Below, one piece after another: positions 34,981 through 43,419 of a stretch of DNA of 64,000 bases. Made by a program: the position numbers and the translations under genes. The notes beneath the pieces are model-generated. The model worked only from the letters and a program-made list of their open reading frames with translations. It searched no databases and was not told the origin of the DNA. The stretch covers positions 1,688,001 to 1,752,000 of the forward strand of contig NZ_CP095075.1 in assembly GCF_022921115.1 (NCBI RefSeq), read 5' to 3'. The stretch is from Halobacillus amylolyticus (lineage in GTDB: Bacteria > Bacillota > Bacilli > Bacillales > Halobacillaceae). Position 1 is the stretch's first letter. Every line of letters begins with the position of its first letter.

Positions 34981-36659
34981 AACTCTGTTAACCTCTCTCT
35001 GACTTTTATCGATGCCGATCGGTTTTCCTTGGCTTGTGGGGATTGCAGACGATGACTTAAGTCCAAAGGTCCTGATCTGGCACTGCTTATGGACTCTATG
35101 ATTCTACTTTCTATTTTTTCGATATCCTCACTTCCTGGATGATCTGCATCGATTCCATCAATTAGTTCATGAAGGGCGCCAAGGGTCGCAAAAGATTGAA
35201 TATCATACGCCATGGCAGGGGTTTGTTTCGTCGCTTCCTCTAGCTCTTCAATGGAACGACGGGTAATTCGGGCGGCGGATTGTTTTGACATGACATGGAC
35301 ATTCACTCCCTCATCATTCAGAGCAAGGAGATAATTAGACTGGAGGCCATGGGTTAAAAATCCGCCAGAGATGGCATTCCCTACAATAAGTGTGATTACA
35401 GGATGGCCCGCTTGCCTTGCTTTCGCATAAGCATCAACGGCTGCTGCCCCTGCTTGATGCAATCCTAATAACTCTTCGTTATAACCATAAGCTTGGCTGG
35501 GGACGTCCACGATCGCGACAATGGCACGACGGTTGCCATCTTCATCCTGCTCGATGGCTTCCCGCACATAGTGAGCAATCGCCCATCCTTCTGCTAATCC
35601 TACTTCACCATTAAGAGCACGGGGGAAGCGATTAGTCGCATCGGGGGCAATGGCAATATAGCGGACTCGTTCGTTACCAACGGTTTTGTCTGTACACAAG
35701 ACGGAAGGTACATCCTCACTTTTCGTTTGATCCGTTAATGCTGTAAACCAGGTTCTTCCTCTGCTTGCTTCAGGGTTCCCGTCAGATCCCTCAGCCGCCT
35801 CATCAAGCGTCTCTTCTGCTATTGTTTCATTCCATATATTTCGTACATCCAAGGGAGACAAAGGTTGCGAAGGATTAATGTTTTGAAGACGTGATCTGAA
35901 CAGGTCAACCTGCTCACTTCTAAAAGGTTGAGTGTCTTTAGAGTCTAAATGATCTGTGATAACCTCCTTGAGCGTCTCCACATCATCATCAACGAGGTCA
36001 TCAACGAAACCCATTGAATAGCGTTGTTCCCCGCCAATTGTATTCCATATCAAGCGCCGGTCCTGGGAATCAAACTCTTCAATTCCCGCTTCCTGCTCAA
36101 TCACTTCCGGTCCATTTAATGTGAGCCTGCCCTCTTTCGTCATGATTAGTGTACTGCACAAGCCTGCTGTTAAGGACATGCCGCCAAAACAGCCGATCTT
36201 TCCAGGAATCACTCCAATGACAGGGACGTATTCTCGTAAGGCTACAATTGCAGCACTAATTTCAGCTATAGCCAACAAGCCGTAATTGGCTTCCTGCAGT
36301 CTCACGCCACCAGTGTCATACAATAAGATAGGACGGGTCGGGGTGCCTTCCTTATTGTCACGAAGAGCCAATTCAAGAGCTCCAGCTATTTTTGCTCCAG
36401 AGACTTCTCCAATACCCCCTCCTTGAAAATTTCCTTCAATAGAAATGACAACGGCCGGCTCTTGATCTACTTTTCCCTTAGCGACCACCACGCCGTCATC
36501 ACTCTGTGGAACGATATTCTGCCGCTCTAAGTGAGGGGATTCAAATCCGTCAAAAGGATCAAGCAGTTCACGAAAAGTTCCTTCATCTAATACGGCTTTT
36601 ACACGCTCACGTGCATTGAGTTCAACAAAGCTTACTTTAAGAACGTTCATATTGTTCAC
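34974..36659 (-). CDS. mdcDE: Malonate decarboxylase beta and gamma subunits fused (MdcDE)
   Basis: A 561-residue carboxyltransferase-type protein in which the beta (MdcD, about residues 1-285) and gamma (MdcE, about 300-561) subunits form a single chain. The beta part has 'NFQGGGIGEVSGAKIAGAL' and 'DTGGVRLQEANYGLLAIAEI'. The gamma part has 'VDVPSQAYGYNEELLGLHQ', 'GHPVITLIVGNAISGGFLTHG' in pieces, and 'QSAARITRRSIEEL'. Together they decarboxylate malonyl-ACP to acetyl-ACP. In Klebsiella and Acinetobacter these are separate genes. A GTG and an ATG (three codons on) are both possible starts after GGAGG. It overlaps the mdcC end by 23 bases and mdcG by seven. Confidence 0.9.
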   Translation of the reverse strand: MNNMNVLKVSFVELNARERVKAVLDEGTFRELLDPFDGFESPHLERQNIVPQSDDGVVVAKGKVDQEPAVVISIEGNFQGGGIGEVSGAKIAGALELALRDNKEGTPTRPILLYDTGGVRLQEANYGLLAIAEISAAIVALREYVPVIGVIPGKIGCFGGMSLTAGLCSTLIMTKEGRLTLNGPEVIEQEAGIEEFDSQDRRLIWNTIGGEQRYSMGFVDDLVDDDVETLKEVITDHLDSKDTQPFRSEQVDLFRSRLQNINPSQPLSPLDVRNIWNETIAEETLDEAAEGSDGNPEASRGRTWFTALTDQTKSEDVPSVLCTDKTVGNERVRYIAIAPDATNRFPRALNGEVGLAEGWAIAHYVREAIEQDEDGNRRAIVAIVDVPSQAYGYNEELLGLHQAGAAAVDAYAKARQAGHPVITLIVGNAISGGFLTHGLQSNYLLALNDEGVNVHVMSKQSAARITRRSIEELEEATKQTPAMAYDIQSFATLGALHELIDGIDADHPGSEDIEKIESRIIESISSARSGPLDLSHRLQSPQAKENRSASIKVRERLTELW

Positions 36660-36942
36660 TCACCTCCAAAGCTTGAGCTAATCGTAAGGAGACAACCCCG
36701 GGTGTTGCTCCGAAATCGTTCACTTTTATGGTCGCCTGTGCTGCGTGTACATTAAAAAAACGTTCGATCACCCTTTTCCAAGTATCATCGAATCCTGTCA
36801 TCCCTGTTCGGACTTCGACTCTGGTCCAAGGTTCATCTGAAGGAGTGACCAGGACTTCTAAATCGCCGGACCCAACGACACCTACGTGCGCTTTATGGGC
36901 TAACTTTTTCGTGGCTGGGTATTCAAATAGCATGGTTTCCAA
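36637..36942 (-). CDS. mdcC: Malonate decarboxylase acyl carrier protein (delta subunit)
   Basis: A 101-residue acyl carrier subunit. The prosthetic-group Ser is at residue 25 in 'GVVGSGDLEVL', the same position as in Klebsiella MdcC. The rest ('TRVEVRTGMTGF', 'NDFGATPGVVSLRLAQALE') matches the family. It carries the malonyl and acetyl groups on the dephospho-CoA arm. Between mdcB (15 bases upstream) and mdcDE (23-base overlap). Confidence 0.92.
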   Translation of the reverse strand: METMLFEYPATKKLAHKAHVGVVGSGDLEVLVTPSDEPWTRVEVRTGMTGFDDTWKRVIERFFNVHAAQATIKVNDFGATPGVVSLRLAQALEVSEQYERS

Positions 36943-36957
36943 TGTGATGCCCTCCTT

Positions 36958-37827
36958 TTAAGTAGTTGAAAATACTTTTTCATCGACATAGCGAACGCTT
37001 TGGATTTGATCCAAAAATAAAGTAGCTGCTAGCAAATCAGCACTTCCTCCAGGTGAAGCGTTATGTTCTAGTAACGATTGATTAAGTTCTTCTAGTTTTA
37101 TCCATCCTTCTGTGGCGGAGACTCCTCCACTTTCTAACACATCGTTCGCCTTTTGCTTAGCCATTTGTAAAGCGGCTAAGCCCCCTCGATGAAGAATACA
37201 TGTATCGTCTAAGTGAGCAATCAAGGCCACGAGCGTTTCCAATCTGACAAGCGATTCAGAAAGCCCATTTCTCCTCGCTTCCACCAGTTTAGGAAGCGCG
37301 ACTTTTGTGAGATGAGGAAACCCTGATTCAGCCTCTCCCCTAGCTCCCTTCACGCCAAATCTTGCAAAAACGCTAGAACCATGGGTCGGAAGGTTGGGGG
37401 TAAAGCGATCTGGATAGCAGGCAATTTCAGAAGCAGTCTGAATCATCCGCTTCACGTCCTGTCCTGATTGGTTCAACGCTGCACCAGACGTCAGAAGTCC
37501 GAGCACCCAAATGGCTCCTTTATGCGTGTTGATCCCACCAGTGACGTGCATCATTTTCTTTTCACCTTGGCGACCGATCGCGGCGATTTCTTCACGTAGC
37601 TGTTGGTCAGGCTCTCTAAAGTAAGAAGCTTTAGCGATCTGTCCAAAGGTTTCCCGTAACGAAACAGCCGAAGCAACCAATAAATCAAACGTCATGTCGG
37701 CGTGTGATCCAGTATCTTCGGGATCGACAAGTCCTGGCTTAGGGGCGAGCTCCGCTTCAGCGATTAGGGCCTGCACAGCCCAATCGCCGAGAACTTCACC
37801 ACATTCTTTTGCGTTATTCCAAGTCAT
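36958..37827 (-). CDS. mdcB: Triphosphoribosyl-dephospho-CoA synthase MdcB
   Basis: A 289-residue CitG/MdcB-family enzyme that makes the prosthetic-group precursor from ATP and dephospho-CoA. Motifs: 'AELAPKPGLVDPEDTGSHADM', in pieces, 'GGINTHKGAIWVLGLL', 'DDTCILHRGG' and 'NASPGGSADLLAATLFL' near the C-terminus, all standard. Fifteen bases separate it from mdcA and from mdcC on either side. Intact. Confidence 0.92.
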   Translation of the reverse strand: MTWNNAKECGEVLGDWAVQALIAEAELAPKPGLVDPEDTGSHADMTFDLLVASAVSLRETFGQIAKASYFREPDQQLREEIAAIGRQGEKKMMHVTGGINTHKGAIWVLGLLTSGAALNQSGQDVKRMIQTASEIACYPDRFTPNLPTHGSSVFARFGVKGARGEAESGFPHLTKVALPKLVEARRNGLSESLVRLETLVALIAHLDDTCILHRGGLAALQMAKQKANDVLESGGVSATEGWIKLEELNQSLLEHNASPGGSADLLAATLFLDQIQSVRYVDEKVFSTT

Positions 37828-37842
37828 CCGACCACCCCTCCT

Positions 37843-39507
37843 TTACCAGCTCCGAAACTTCTCTGGAGGTTGGTAGAGACCACCTGACCACTCTACCAGC
37901 TCCTCCACATTTTTCGCAGCGAGCAAAGAGCGATTGGCTTCGGAACGGCGAATGCCTAGATCTTCAGGCCACGCTACAATTCCTTCTTGTCGAAGACGGT
38001 TAATGTTCTCAGGAGAATGTTTAATCCCCACTGCAGTTACTCCTGCAATCGCAGCCAATGCTTCACGCCGTTCCTCCAAGCTTTTCGCTTTATATAAATA
38101 AGCGATGCCTTCCTCTGTCACAACATGGGTGACATCATCTCCATAGATCATCACTGGAGCTGTCGCTAGATTGGCTTCTTCTTTTACATCAATTGCATCC
38201 AGGGACTCTACGAAAACCGGGGTGTTCCCTGTTTGATGTGTTTCGACTACTTGAACGACTAGTTTCTTGCCCCGAACAAGTGGTTCATCAGAATTGATCA
38301 TGTTTAACCATGCTGGAGTGGAGTGCCTCCGTCCACCAGGATCATGCCCCATATTCGGGGCTCCACCAAACCCGGCAAGTCGTCCGTTTGTAACGGTCGA
38401 AGAATTTCCATAGGCATCGATTTGCAAACTAGACCCAACAAACAAATCAACCGCATATTGACCGGCCAGCTGTGAGAGCGTTCGGTTGGAACGAAGACTC
38501 CCATCGCGTCCGGTAAAAAACACATCAGGACGTTGTGAGATGTACTCCTCCATCCCCACTTCTCCTCCGAAACAATGAATGCTTTCCACCCAACCTGATT
38601 CGATGGCAGGGATCATCGTAGGGTGAGGATTCAATGCCCAGTGTTTGCAGATTTCACCTTTTAACCCTAATGACTCCCCATAAGTAGGGAGCAACAACTC
38701 AATGGCTGCCGTATTGTAGCCAATGCCATGATTGAGTGACTGCACTTGATGTTTTTCGTAGACACCACGGATCGTCATCATCGCTAGTAGAATCTGGATA
38801 TCTGTGATATGCCTTGGATCTCTCGTAAAAAGTGGTTCCAATTGATAAGGGGCATCTGCTTCAACAACGAAGTCAATCCATGAGCCAGGAATATCCACAC
38901 GCGGCAGATCGTCGGTGATTTCATTTACCTGGGCTATGACAATCCCGTCTCGAAAAGCTGCGGCTTCAACAAGCGTAGGTGTTTCCTCTGTGTTTGCTCC
39001 TGTGTACAGATTGCCCTCACTATCGGCTTTATCAGCAGCAACCAATGCCACAGAAGGGATTAAGTCAATAAATAAACGCCCATATAACTCAATATAGGTG
39101 TGGATTTCGCCCATGGTCAGTTGTTTATCCTCAATCATTTGAGCCATTCGAAGGCTTTGAGGTCCGGCATAAGCAAAATCCACCTTTTCAGCGATGCCAG
39201 CTTCAAAAATATCCAGGTGCTCAGGTCTCGAAATACTAGATAAGATCATATGCAGATCATGGACCTTACCTGAGTCCACCCGGGAAAGTGCTTCGGAAAG
39301 GAAGGAGGCCTGTTTTTGATTATTCCCCTCTAATACGACTCGGTCACCAGGAACAAGAACTTCCTCTAAAACTTCAACGATTTGATCCGTCGGAATGACC
39401 CTTCCATCTGTCATCTTCATCACTTGATTGACCCGTTTATTTTTGGCATCTCGTCTTGTTGTCCAGCTTCTTTTGGTTTGTTCTGTTTGCTTAACATCTG
39501 TCATCAT
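37843..39507 (-). CDS. mdcA: Malonate decarboxylase alpha subunit (acetyl-S-ACP:malonate ACP transferase)
   Basis: A 554-residue CoA-transferase-like subunit that swaps malonate for acetate on the acyl carrier protein. Family blocks: 'KVHDLHMILSSISRPEHLDIF', in pieces, 'FAYAGPQSLRMAQMI', 'GGEVGMEEYISQRPDVFFTGRDGS' in part, and 'GFGGAPNMGHDPGGRRHST'. Length is as in Klebsiella and Acinetobacter MdcA. Seventeen bases downstream of mdcH. Confidence 0.93.
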   Translation of the reverse strand: MMTDVKQTEQTKRSWTTRRDAKNKRVNQVMKMTDGRVIPTDQIVEVLEEVLVPGDRVVLEGNNQKQASFLSEALSRVDSGKVHDLHMILSSISRPEHLDIFEAGIAEKVDFAYAGPQSLRMAQMIEDKQLTMGEIHTYIELYGRLFIDLIPSVALVAADKADSEGNLYTGANTEETPTLVEAAAFRDGIVIAQVNEITDDLPRVDIPGSWIDFVVEADAPYQLEPLFTRDPRHITDIQILLAMMTIRGVYEKHQVQSLNHGIGYNTAAIELLLPTYGESLGLKGEICKHWALNPHPTMIPAIESGWVESIHCFGGEVGMEEYISQRPDVFFTGRDGSLRSNRTLSQLAGQYAVDLFVGSSLQIDAYGNSSTVTNGRLAGFGGAPNMGHDPGGRRHSTPAWLNMINSDEPLVRGKKLVVQVVETHQTGNTPVFVESLDAIDVKEEANLATAPVMIYGDDVTHVVTEEGIAYLYKAKSLEERREALAAIAGVTAVGIKHSPENINRLRQEGIVAWPEDLGIRRSEANRSLLAAKNVEELVEWSGGLYQPPEKFRSW

Positions 39508-39524
39508 CCATCGTCTCCCTTCCT

Positions 39525-40454
39525 TTAGTTCGTTCGTGTACGATCAACAAGAATGGCAGCTGTATTAATCCCATTGTCTGAGATGGACAGTGCTCTTGCT
39601 GTCGGAAATGCATTGTTCACAAGTCCCTTCAGCACATTACCAGGCAGCATTTCAACAAATAGTCGAGTTCCGAGCTCATATAACAACGTCATCGATTCGT
39701 GCCAGCGAACAGAATGAGATACATTCCACGCTAAGTCTTTTTTAATCGCTTTACCCTTTTTTAAAACTCGTGCTGTCTGATTGCCTGTATAAGGAATAGT
39801 GGGGTCCCTAAAGGAAATATCATTCAGCTCAGCTTCTAAGCGTAAAGACACGTCGTGTAGTAACGGACAATGTGACGGGACACTAACGTCCAACAACTCA
39901 GCCTTTTGGGCACCGTTTGCAAGAGCTGTCTCCATAAAGTTTCTCAAATCTGGTATCGCTCCAGCTATGGTCATTTGCCGTGGACAATTAATATTGGCAA
40001 GGTAAACAGGATTCTCATCAGATACGTGCCCTTTGATCAACTTTGTTAACTTTCTTTCACTAAGCCCTACCACAACTCCCATTCCATATCCCGCTGGAAA
40101 GGCTTTTTCCATCCATTCCCCTCGCTTCCTAACTAATCGGACAGCATCTTTGAAATCTAACGAACCAGCGACGACGGCCGCTCCGAAAGCTCCAACCGAA
40201 TGGCCCGCCACATAATCTGGAACAGCCTTTTCCTCCTTCAACAAGCGCGCTGACGCTACTCCCGAGACAAGCAGACATACTTGAACAGCTATAGTCGACC
40301 TAAGCTTTAGTTCGGTATCCCAAAAGATAACGCTTTCATTTAATTGCTCGCTCGCCTCAGCTAAGGTTTCTGTAACGATGGGGTGATCTGGCAAATGACG
40401 TAACATATGAGGTTGCTGTGACCCTTGCCCAGGGAAAAGAAATGCAGTAGTCAT
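39525..40454 (-). CDS. mdcH: Malonate decarboxylase epsilon subunit, malonyl-CoA:ACP transacylase MdcH
   Basis: A 309-residue FabD-like transacylase that loads malonyl onto the activated ACP. It begins 'TAFLFPGQGSQQPHML', has the active-site Ser86 in 'VAGHSVGAFGAAV' and the partner His in 'SVPSHCPLL'. First gene of the mdc operon here, unlike the A-first order of Klebsiella. A GAGAGGA site is seven bases before the ATG, and a GTCGAC box lies about 40 bases upstream (40492-40497). Confidence 0.9.
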   Translation of the reverse strand: MTTAFLFPGQGSQQPHMLRHLPDHPIVTETLAEASEQLNESVIFWDTELKLRSTIAVQVCLLVSGVASARLLKEEKAVPDYVAGHSVGAFGAAVVAGSLDFKDAVRLVRKRGEWMEKAFPAGYGMGVVVGLSERKLTKLIKGHVSDENPVYLANINCPRQMTIAGAIPDLRNFMETALANGAQKAELLDVSVPSHCPLLHDVSLRLEAELNDISFRDPTIPYTGNQTARVLKKGKAIKKDLAWNVSHSVRWHESMTLLYELGTRLFVEMLPGNVLKGLVNNAFPTARALSISDNGINTAAILVDRTRTN

Positions 40455-40491
40455 CTTATCGTCCTCTCTGTAACAACCAGTTCAGTCGTCA

Positions 40492-40497
40492 GTCGAC
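40492..40497. promoter_or_regulatory. GTCGAC operator half upstream of mdcH
   Basis: GTCGAC flanked by TGACGACTG on the minus strand. The same core with a similar flank recurs at 41254, 41368 and twice at 43294-43321, all next to malonate or amidase genes. Candidate binding site for the adjacent GntR regulator. Confidence 0.5.
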
Positions 40498-40544
40498 TAA
40501 ATATCTATTTAAAAAGAAAGAGGGGCATCTCTCCCCTTCCCTCT

Positions 40545-41228
40545 CTAATACACATCATATTGACTATCTTTACTTTGATAATCAAAAAGCCGCTTTTGAA
40601 TACTCGTAATCACATCCTGGTTATGCTGCTGCAAGACGGTTGTCGCTTCTTCTATGTTGCCTTCTTTAAGCAGATCCACCAGTGTTAAATGCTCTCTTAC
40701 TGATTTTTCGACGTTTCCTTCAGCTGCAAAAGAAATAGTTTGCACCCTCAGTAAAGGTAATTCTAAGCGGGTGTACATTTTATTAATGGTTTCACTCTTA
40801 CTCATTTCAATCAAACAAAGATGAAATTTATGATTAAGCTGGGTATAACGCTGGATATCTTTCTCTCCACTCATCTCTTGATACAATGTCCCCATTTTTC
40901 CCAAAATCTCTTCGTCGATCCCGTTCTCTTTGATCCGTTTCATGGCAAGAGATTCGAGCATGATTCTAATTTCGAGTAAATCATAAATTTCATTTTCAGT
41001 GTGCTCTTTTACAACGGCCCCTCTTCTCGGAATTCGCTCAACCAGCCCCTCAATGGTGAGGAGATAGATAGCCTCGCGAACTGGAGCACGGCTCGTTCCA
41101 TACTCAGTAGCATAGGTATTCTCAACGATTTTTTCACCAGGCTGCAATTCTCCTGTGATAATCTGTTCTGTAATGTGTTCCGCAATATGATTAGATAATG
41201 CATTATGATTAAGGTTTGGCGGCTTCAT
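40545..41228 (-). CDS. mdcY: GntR-family (FadR/FCD) regulator of malonate genes
   Basis: A 227-residue regulator with an N-terminal winged helix ('HITEQIITGELQPGEKI', recognition segment 'YGTSRAPVREAIYLLTIEG') and an FCD ligand domain ('LLEIRIMLESLAM', 'LNHKFHLCLIEMS'). It sits between the mdc operon and madLM, the position of MdcY/MatR-type malonate-responsive repressors. I start it at 41228, where TTAGGAGG lies seven bases upstream, instead of the in-frame ATG at 41252. A GTCGAC box at 41254-41259 immediately precedes the gene, suggesting autoregulation. The symbol follows position and family; effector inferred as malonate or malonyl-CoA. Confidence 0.85.
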   Translation of the reverse strand: MKPPNLNHNALSNHIAEHITEQIITGELQPGEKIVENTYATEYGTSRAPVREAIYLLTIEGLVERIPRRGAVVKEHTENEIYDLLEIRIMLESLAMKRIKENGIDEEILGKMGTLYQEMSGEKDIQRYTQLNHKFHLCLIEMSKSETINKMYTRLELPLLRVQTISFAAEGNVEKSVREHLTLVDLLKEGNIEEATTVLQQHNQDVITSIQKRLFDYQSKDSQYDVY

Positions 41229-41573
41229 AAAAAGACCTCCTAACGTATCCATTGTCGACTGTCGATTAAATTGTACAACAAATCATTTCATTATTCAATA
41301 ATTTAGAAAATTTTAAAAAGTGTTTGCATTTCTTGTTTTAATTAACTATGATGGAAATTACGAAATGGTCGACAGTTGATTATCGTCTAAATTGTAAACG
41401 CTTTCTGAGAAAAGGAGGGAAAATTTCCTGGTCGTACATCTATTGAACTCCTGAAACAGTACAGTCCAAATTCTGCCATTGTTTCTATGATTCTGTTGTT
41501 TGTAAATATTGTCCGTCGAGTGTTATTGAATTTGTAAACACAAAGGGTTAATAAAACAAAAGGAGTGATTCAA
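41229..41573 (+). promoter_or_regulatory. madLM promoter and operators
   Basis: No gene in this interval. A plus-strand sigma-A promoter is TTGCAT (41324-41329), 17 bp, TATGAT (41347-41352), under an A/T-rich UP-like tract (41297-41322). GTCGAC at 41368-41373 lies just after the predicted start point, fitting road-block repression. A second box at 41254-41259 faces the regulator gene. A long leader of about 210 bases follows; parts of it match the leader upstream of the amidase at 43180-43250. Confidence 0.7.
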
Positions 41574-41987
41574 CTGGTTATCTATGGAGTGGCATTGTTA
41601 GCCGTATGCTTATTGGCTGGTACTTTGTTAGGAGAACTGCTTGGGGTGGCTATCGGAATCGATGCAAATGTTGGTGGAGTTGGCATTGCCATGCTGATTC
41701 TCGTGTTATTAGTAGATTACTTGAAAAAGAATAACAAGCTGAATGTTAAATCACAGGAAGGAATGGCCTTCTGGGGTGCCATGTATATCCCAATTGTCAT
41801 TGCCATGGCAGCCCAACAAAATGTTGTAGCCGCCCTCGATGGAGGACCTTTAGCACTACTAGCAGGTGTAGCAGCTGTTGTAGTAAGTTGGGCGATGGTA
41901 CCCGTCCTAAGTAACATCGGAAAAGGTACATCCACTTTTTCTGATGAAGAGTTAGGAGGAACCGATGATGTTCGAAATATTAAGTGA
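41574..41987 (+). CDS. madL: Malonate transporter subunit MadL
   Basis: A 137-residue membrane protein with four hydrophobic segments. 'VIYGVALLAVCLLAG', 'GIDANVGGVGIAMLILVLL' and 'QQNVVAALDGGPLAL' are MadL-family text. With MadM it imports malonate, probably with Na+ or H+. The in-frame GTG at 41565 overlaps the ribosome-binding site AAAGGAG and so cannot be the start. The CTG at 41574 is eight bases after it and would place the family's usual N-terminus (M-V/I-I-Y-G) exactly. I therefore propose a CTG start. It overlaps madM by 23 bases. Confidence 0.8.
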   Translation: MVIYGVALLAVCLLAGTLLGELLGVAIGIDANVGGVGIAMLILVLLVDYLKKNNKLNVKSQEGMAFWGAMYIPIVIAMAAQQNVVAALDGGPLALLAGVAAVVVSWAMVPVLSNIGKGTSTFSDEELGGTDDVRNIK

Positions 41988-42732
41988 TACGTTTGTAGAA
42001 AATGGCCTCATTGTTTCTTTTGCAATTGTTGGAATCACTATCTATCTTTCCTACATCTTATCTGACAAACTTACCAATGGAAAAATTCACGGGTCCGCCA
42101 TCGCTATCATTATGGGTCTTATATTAGCCTACTTCGGAGGCCTCTTTACTGGCGGCGAGCAGGGTTTAGCAGATATCGGGATTTTTGCTGGAATAGGACT
42201 AATGGGTGGCGGCATGCTTCGTGACTTTGCTATCGTAGCAACAGCCTTTGGCGCAAGTCTAGATGAAATTAAAAAAGCCGGCTTGCCAGGGATCATCTCC
42301 CTCTTCGCAGGTGTCATCGTCTCGTTTGTCATCGGTGTGCTGATCGCCTTCGCCTTCGGATACACAGATCCAGTCAGTTTATCGACAATAGGTGCAGGTG
42401 CAGCGACCTACATCGTCGGCCCCGTGACTGGATCAGCACTTGGAGCAAGTTCTGAAGTGATCGCCTTAAGTGTCGCAGCTGGATTAATCAAATCGATTCT
42501 TACGATGATCGGTACCCCCTTCGTTGCCAAATATATCGGTCTGGATAATCCACGATCAGCGATTGTTTACGGAGGATTGATGGGTACCACGAGTGGTGTA
42601 GCTGGTGGATTAGCCGCAACTGATCCAAAACTTGTTCCTTATGGAGCGATGACAGCTACTTTTTATACGGGTCTAGGTTGTTTGATGGCACCGTCTATTT
42701 TATTTTTAGTAACGAGAACGATTTTTGGATAA
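41965..42732 (+). CDS. madM: Malonate transporter subunit MadM
   Basis: A 255-residue membrane protein with about eight hydrophobic segments. 'KIHGSAIAIIMGLILAYFGG', 'GIGLMGGGMLRDFAIVATAFG' (in pieces) and 'GAGAATYIVGPVTGSALGASS' identify MadM. It is the larger half of the two-protein malonate carrier known from Malonomonas. GGAGGA precedes two adjacent ATG codons. Overlap with madL indicates coupling. A near-perfect hairpin terminator follows at 42737. Confidence 0.92.
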   Translation: MMFEILSDTFVENGLIVSFAIVGITIYLSYILSDKLTNGKIHGSAIAIIMGLILAYFGGLFTGGEQGLADIGIFAGIGLMGGGMLRDFAIVATAFGASLDEIKKAGLPGIISLFAGVIVSFVIGVLIAFAFGYTDPVSLSTIGAGAATYIVGPVTGSALGASSEVIALSVAAGLIKSILTMIGTPFVAKYIGLDNPRSAIVYGGLMGTTSGVAGGLAATDPKLVPYGAMTATFYTGLGCLMAPSILFLVTRTIFG

Positions 42733-42736
42733 AGGT

Positions 42737-42765
42737 AAAGGCCTTCTATATTATAGAGGGCCTTT
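42737..42765 (+). terminator. Terminator after madLM
   Basis: AAAGGCC..TCTATA pairs with TATAGAG.GGCCTTT with one wobble and a three-base loop, five bases after the madM stop. Confidence 0.85.
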
Positions 42766-43419
42766 ATTATGTGGGAGATTCTTGACTTCCCCCTACTATC
42801 ACTACTTCCCCTCTTCCATATAGATAAAGAGTTTTATATCTAATCAAGAACACGGAGTCTTTGTAATCCTAGATGGAATAATTACGACTAAGCTTTTCCA
42901 CAATAGTTCCCCTCATTGTAGCTACCCTGTGATAAATTATCTGGTAAGGTGTTCTGTATGTTTGGGCAGATAATACATTGACTTAGACTTGACGACTTCT
43001 TAAAAAAAATCCCTACTGCCCTCCATGATTCACTGTCTATTAGATGCCAACAAATAAATCGGAAAATTAATAATTTAGAAAATTTAAAAAAGTATTTGCA
43101 TTTCATAACGTATTTATCTATCATGATCAATAAGAAATGTTTGAAAATTCATGTAATTTATAGCACCTTTCACCTCGAACCACACATACTAATAACCTCT
43201 TCGTCTCTACATTTTCGTTGTTTGTAAGATCGCCCTATCGAGTGTCCAGGTATCTTTCTGAGAGTTGAACATAAGTATTTGAACAAGTTGGTTGTCGACC
43301 TCTTGAATTCATTGTGGTCGACAACCGACTCTAAATAGATTAGGAAGGGATTTATATAGAGATATTGGAAGCCTATTCTTTATGTCCTACAAATTCTATT
43401 AGTTGGGAGTTGTAAAAGT
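42766..43419 (+). promoter_or_regulatory. Amidase operon promoter, long leader and inverted operators
   Basis: No gene. TTGCAT (43096-43101), 17 bp, TATCAT (43119-43124) is a sigma-A promoter. Its upstream tract (43071-43104) closely matches 41297-41332 upstream of madLM, as does part of the leader (GTTGTTTGTAA, TCGAGTGT). Further down, GGTTGTCGACC (43290-43300) and GGTCGACAACC (43316-43326) form an exact inverted repeat 15 bases apart, sharing GTCGAC with the mdc/mad boxes. The minus-strand open frame at 42888-43130 overlaps this promoter and is not considered coding. Confidence 0.65.

Noticed and set aside
42888..43130. An 80-residue minus-strand frame upstream of the amidase
   Set aside because: It overlaps the amidase promoter, which matches the madLM promoter, so the conservation is regulatory and not coding.
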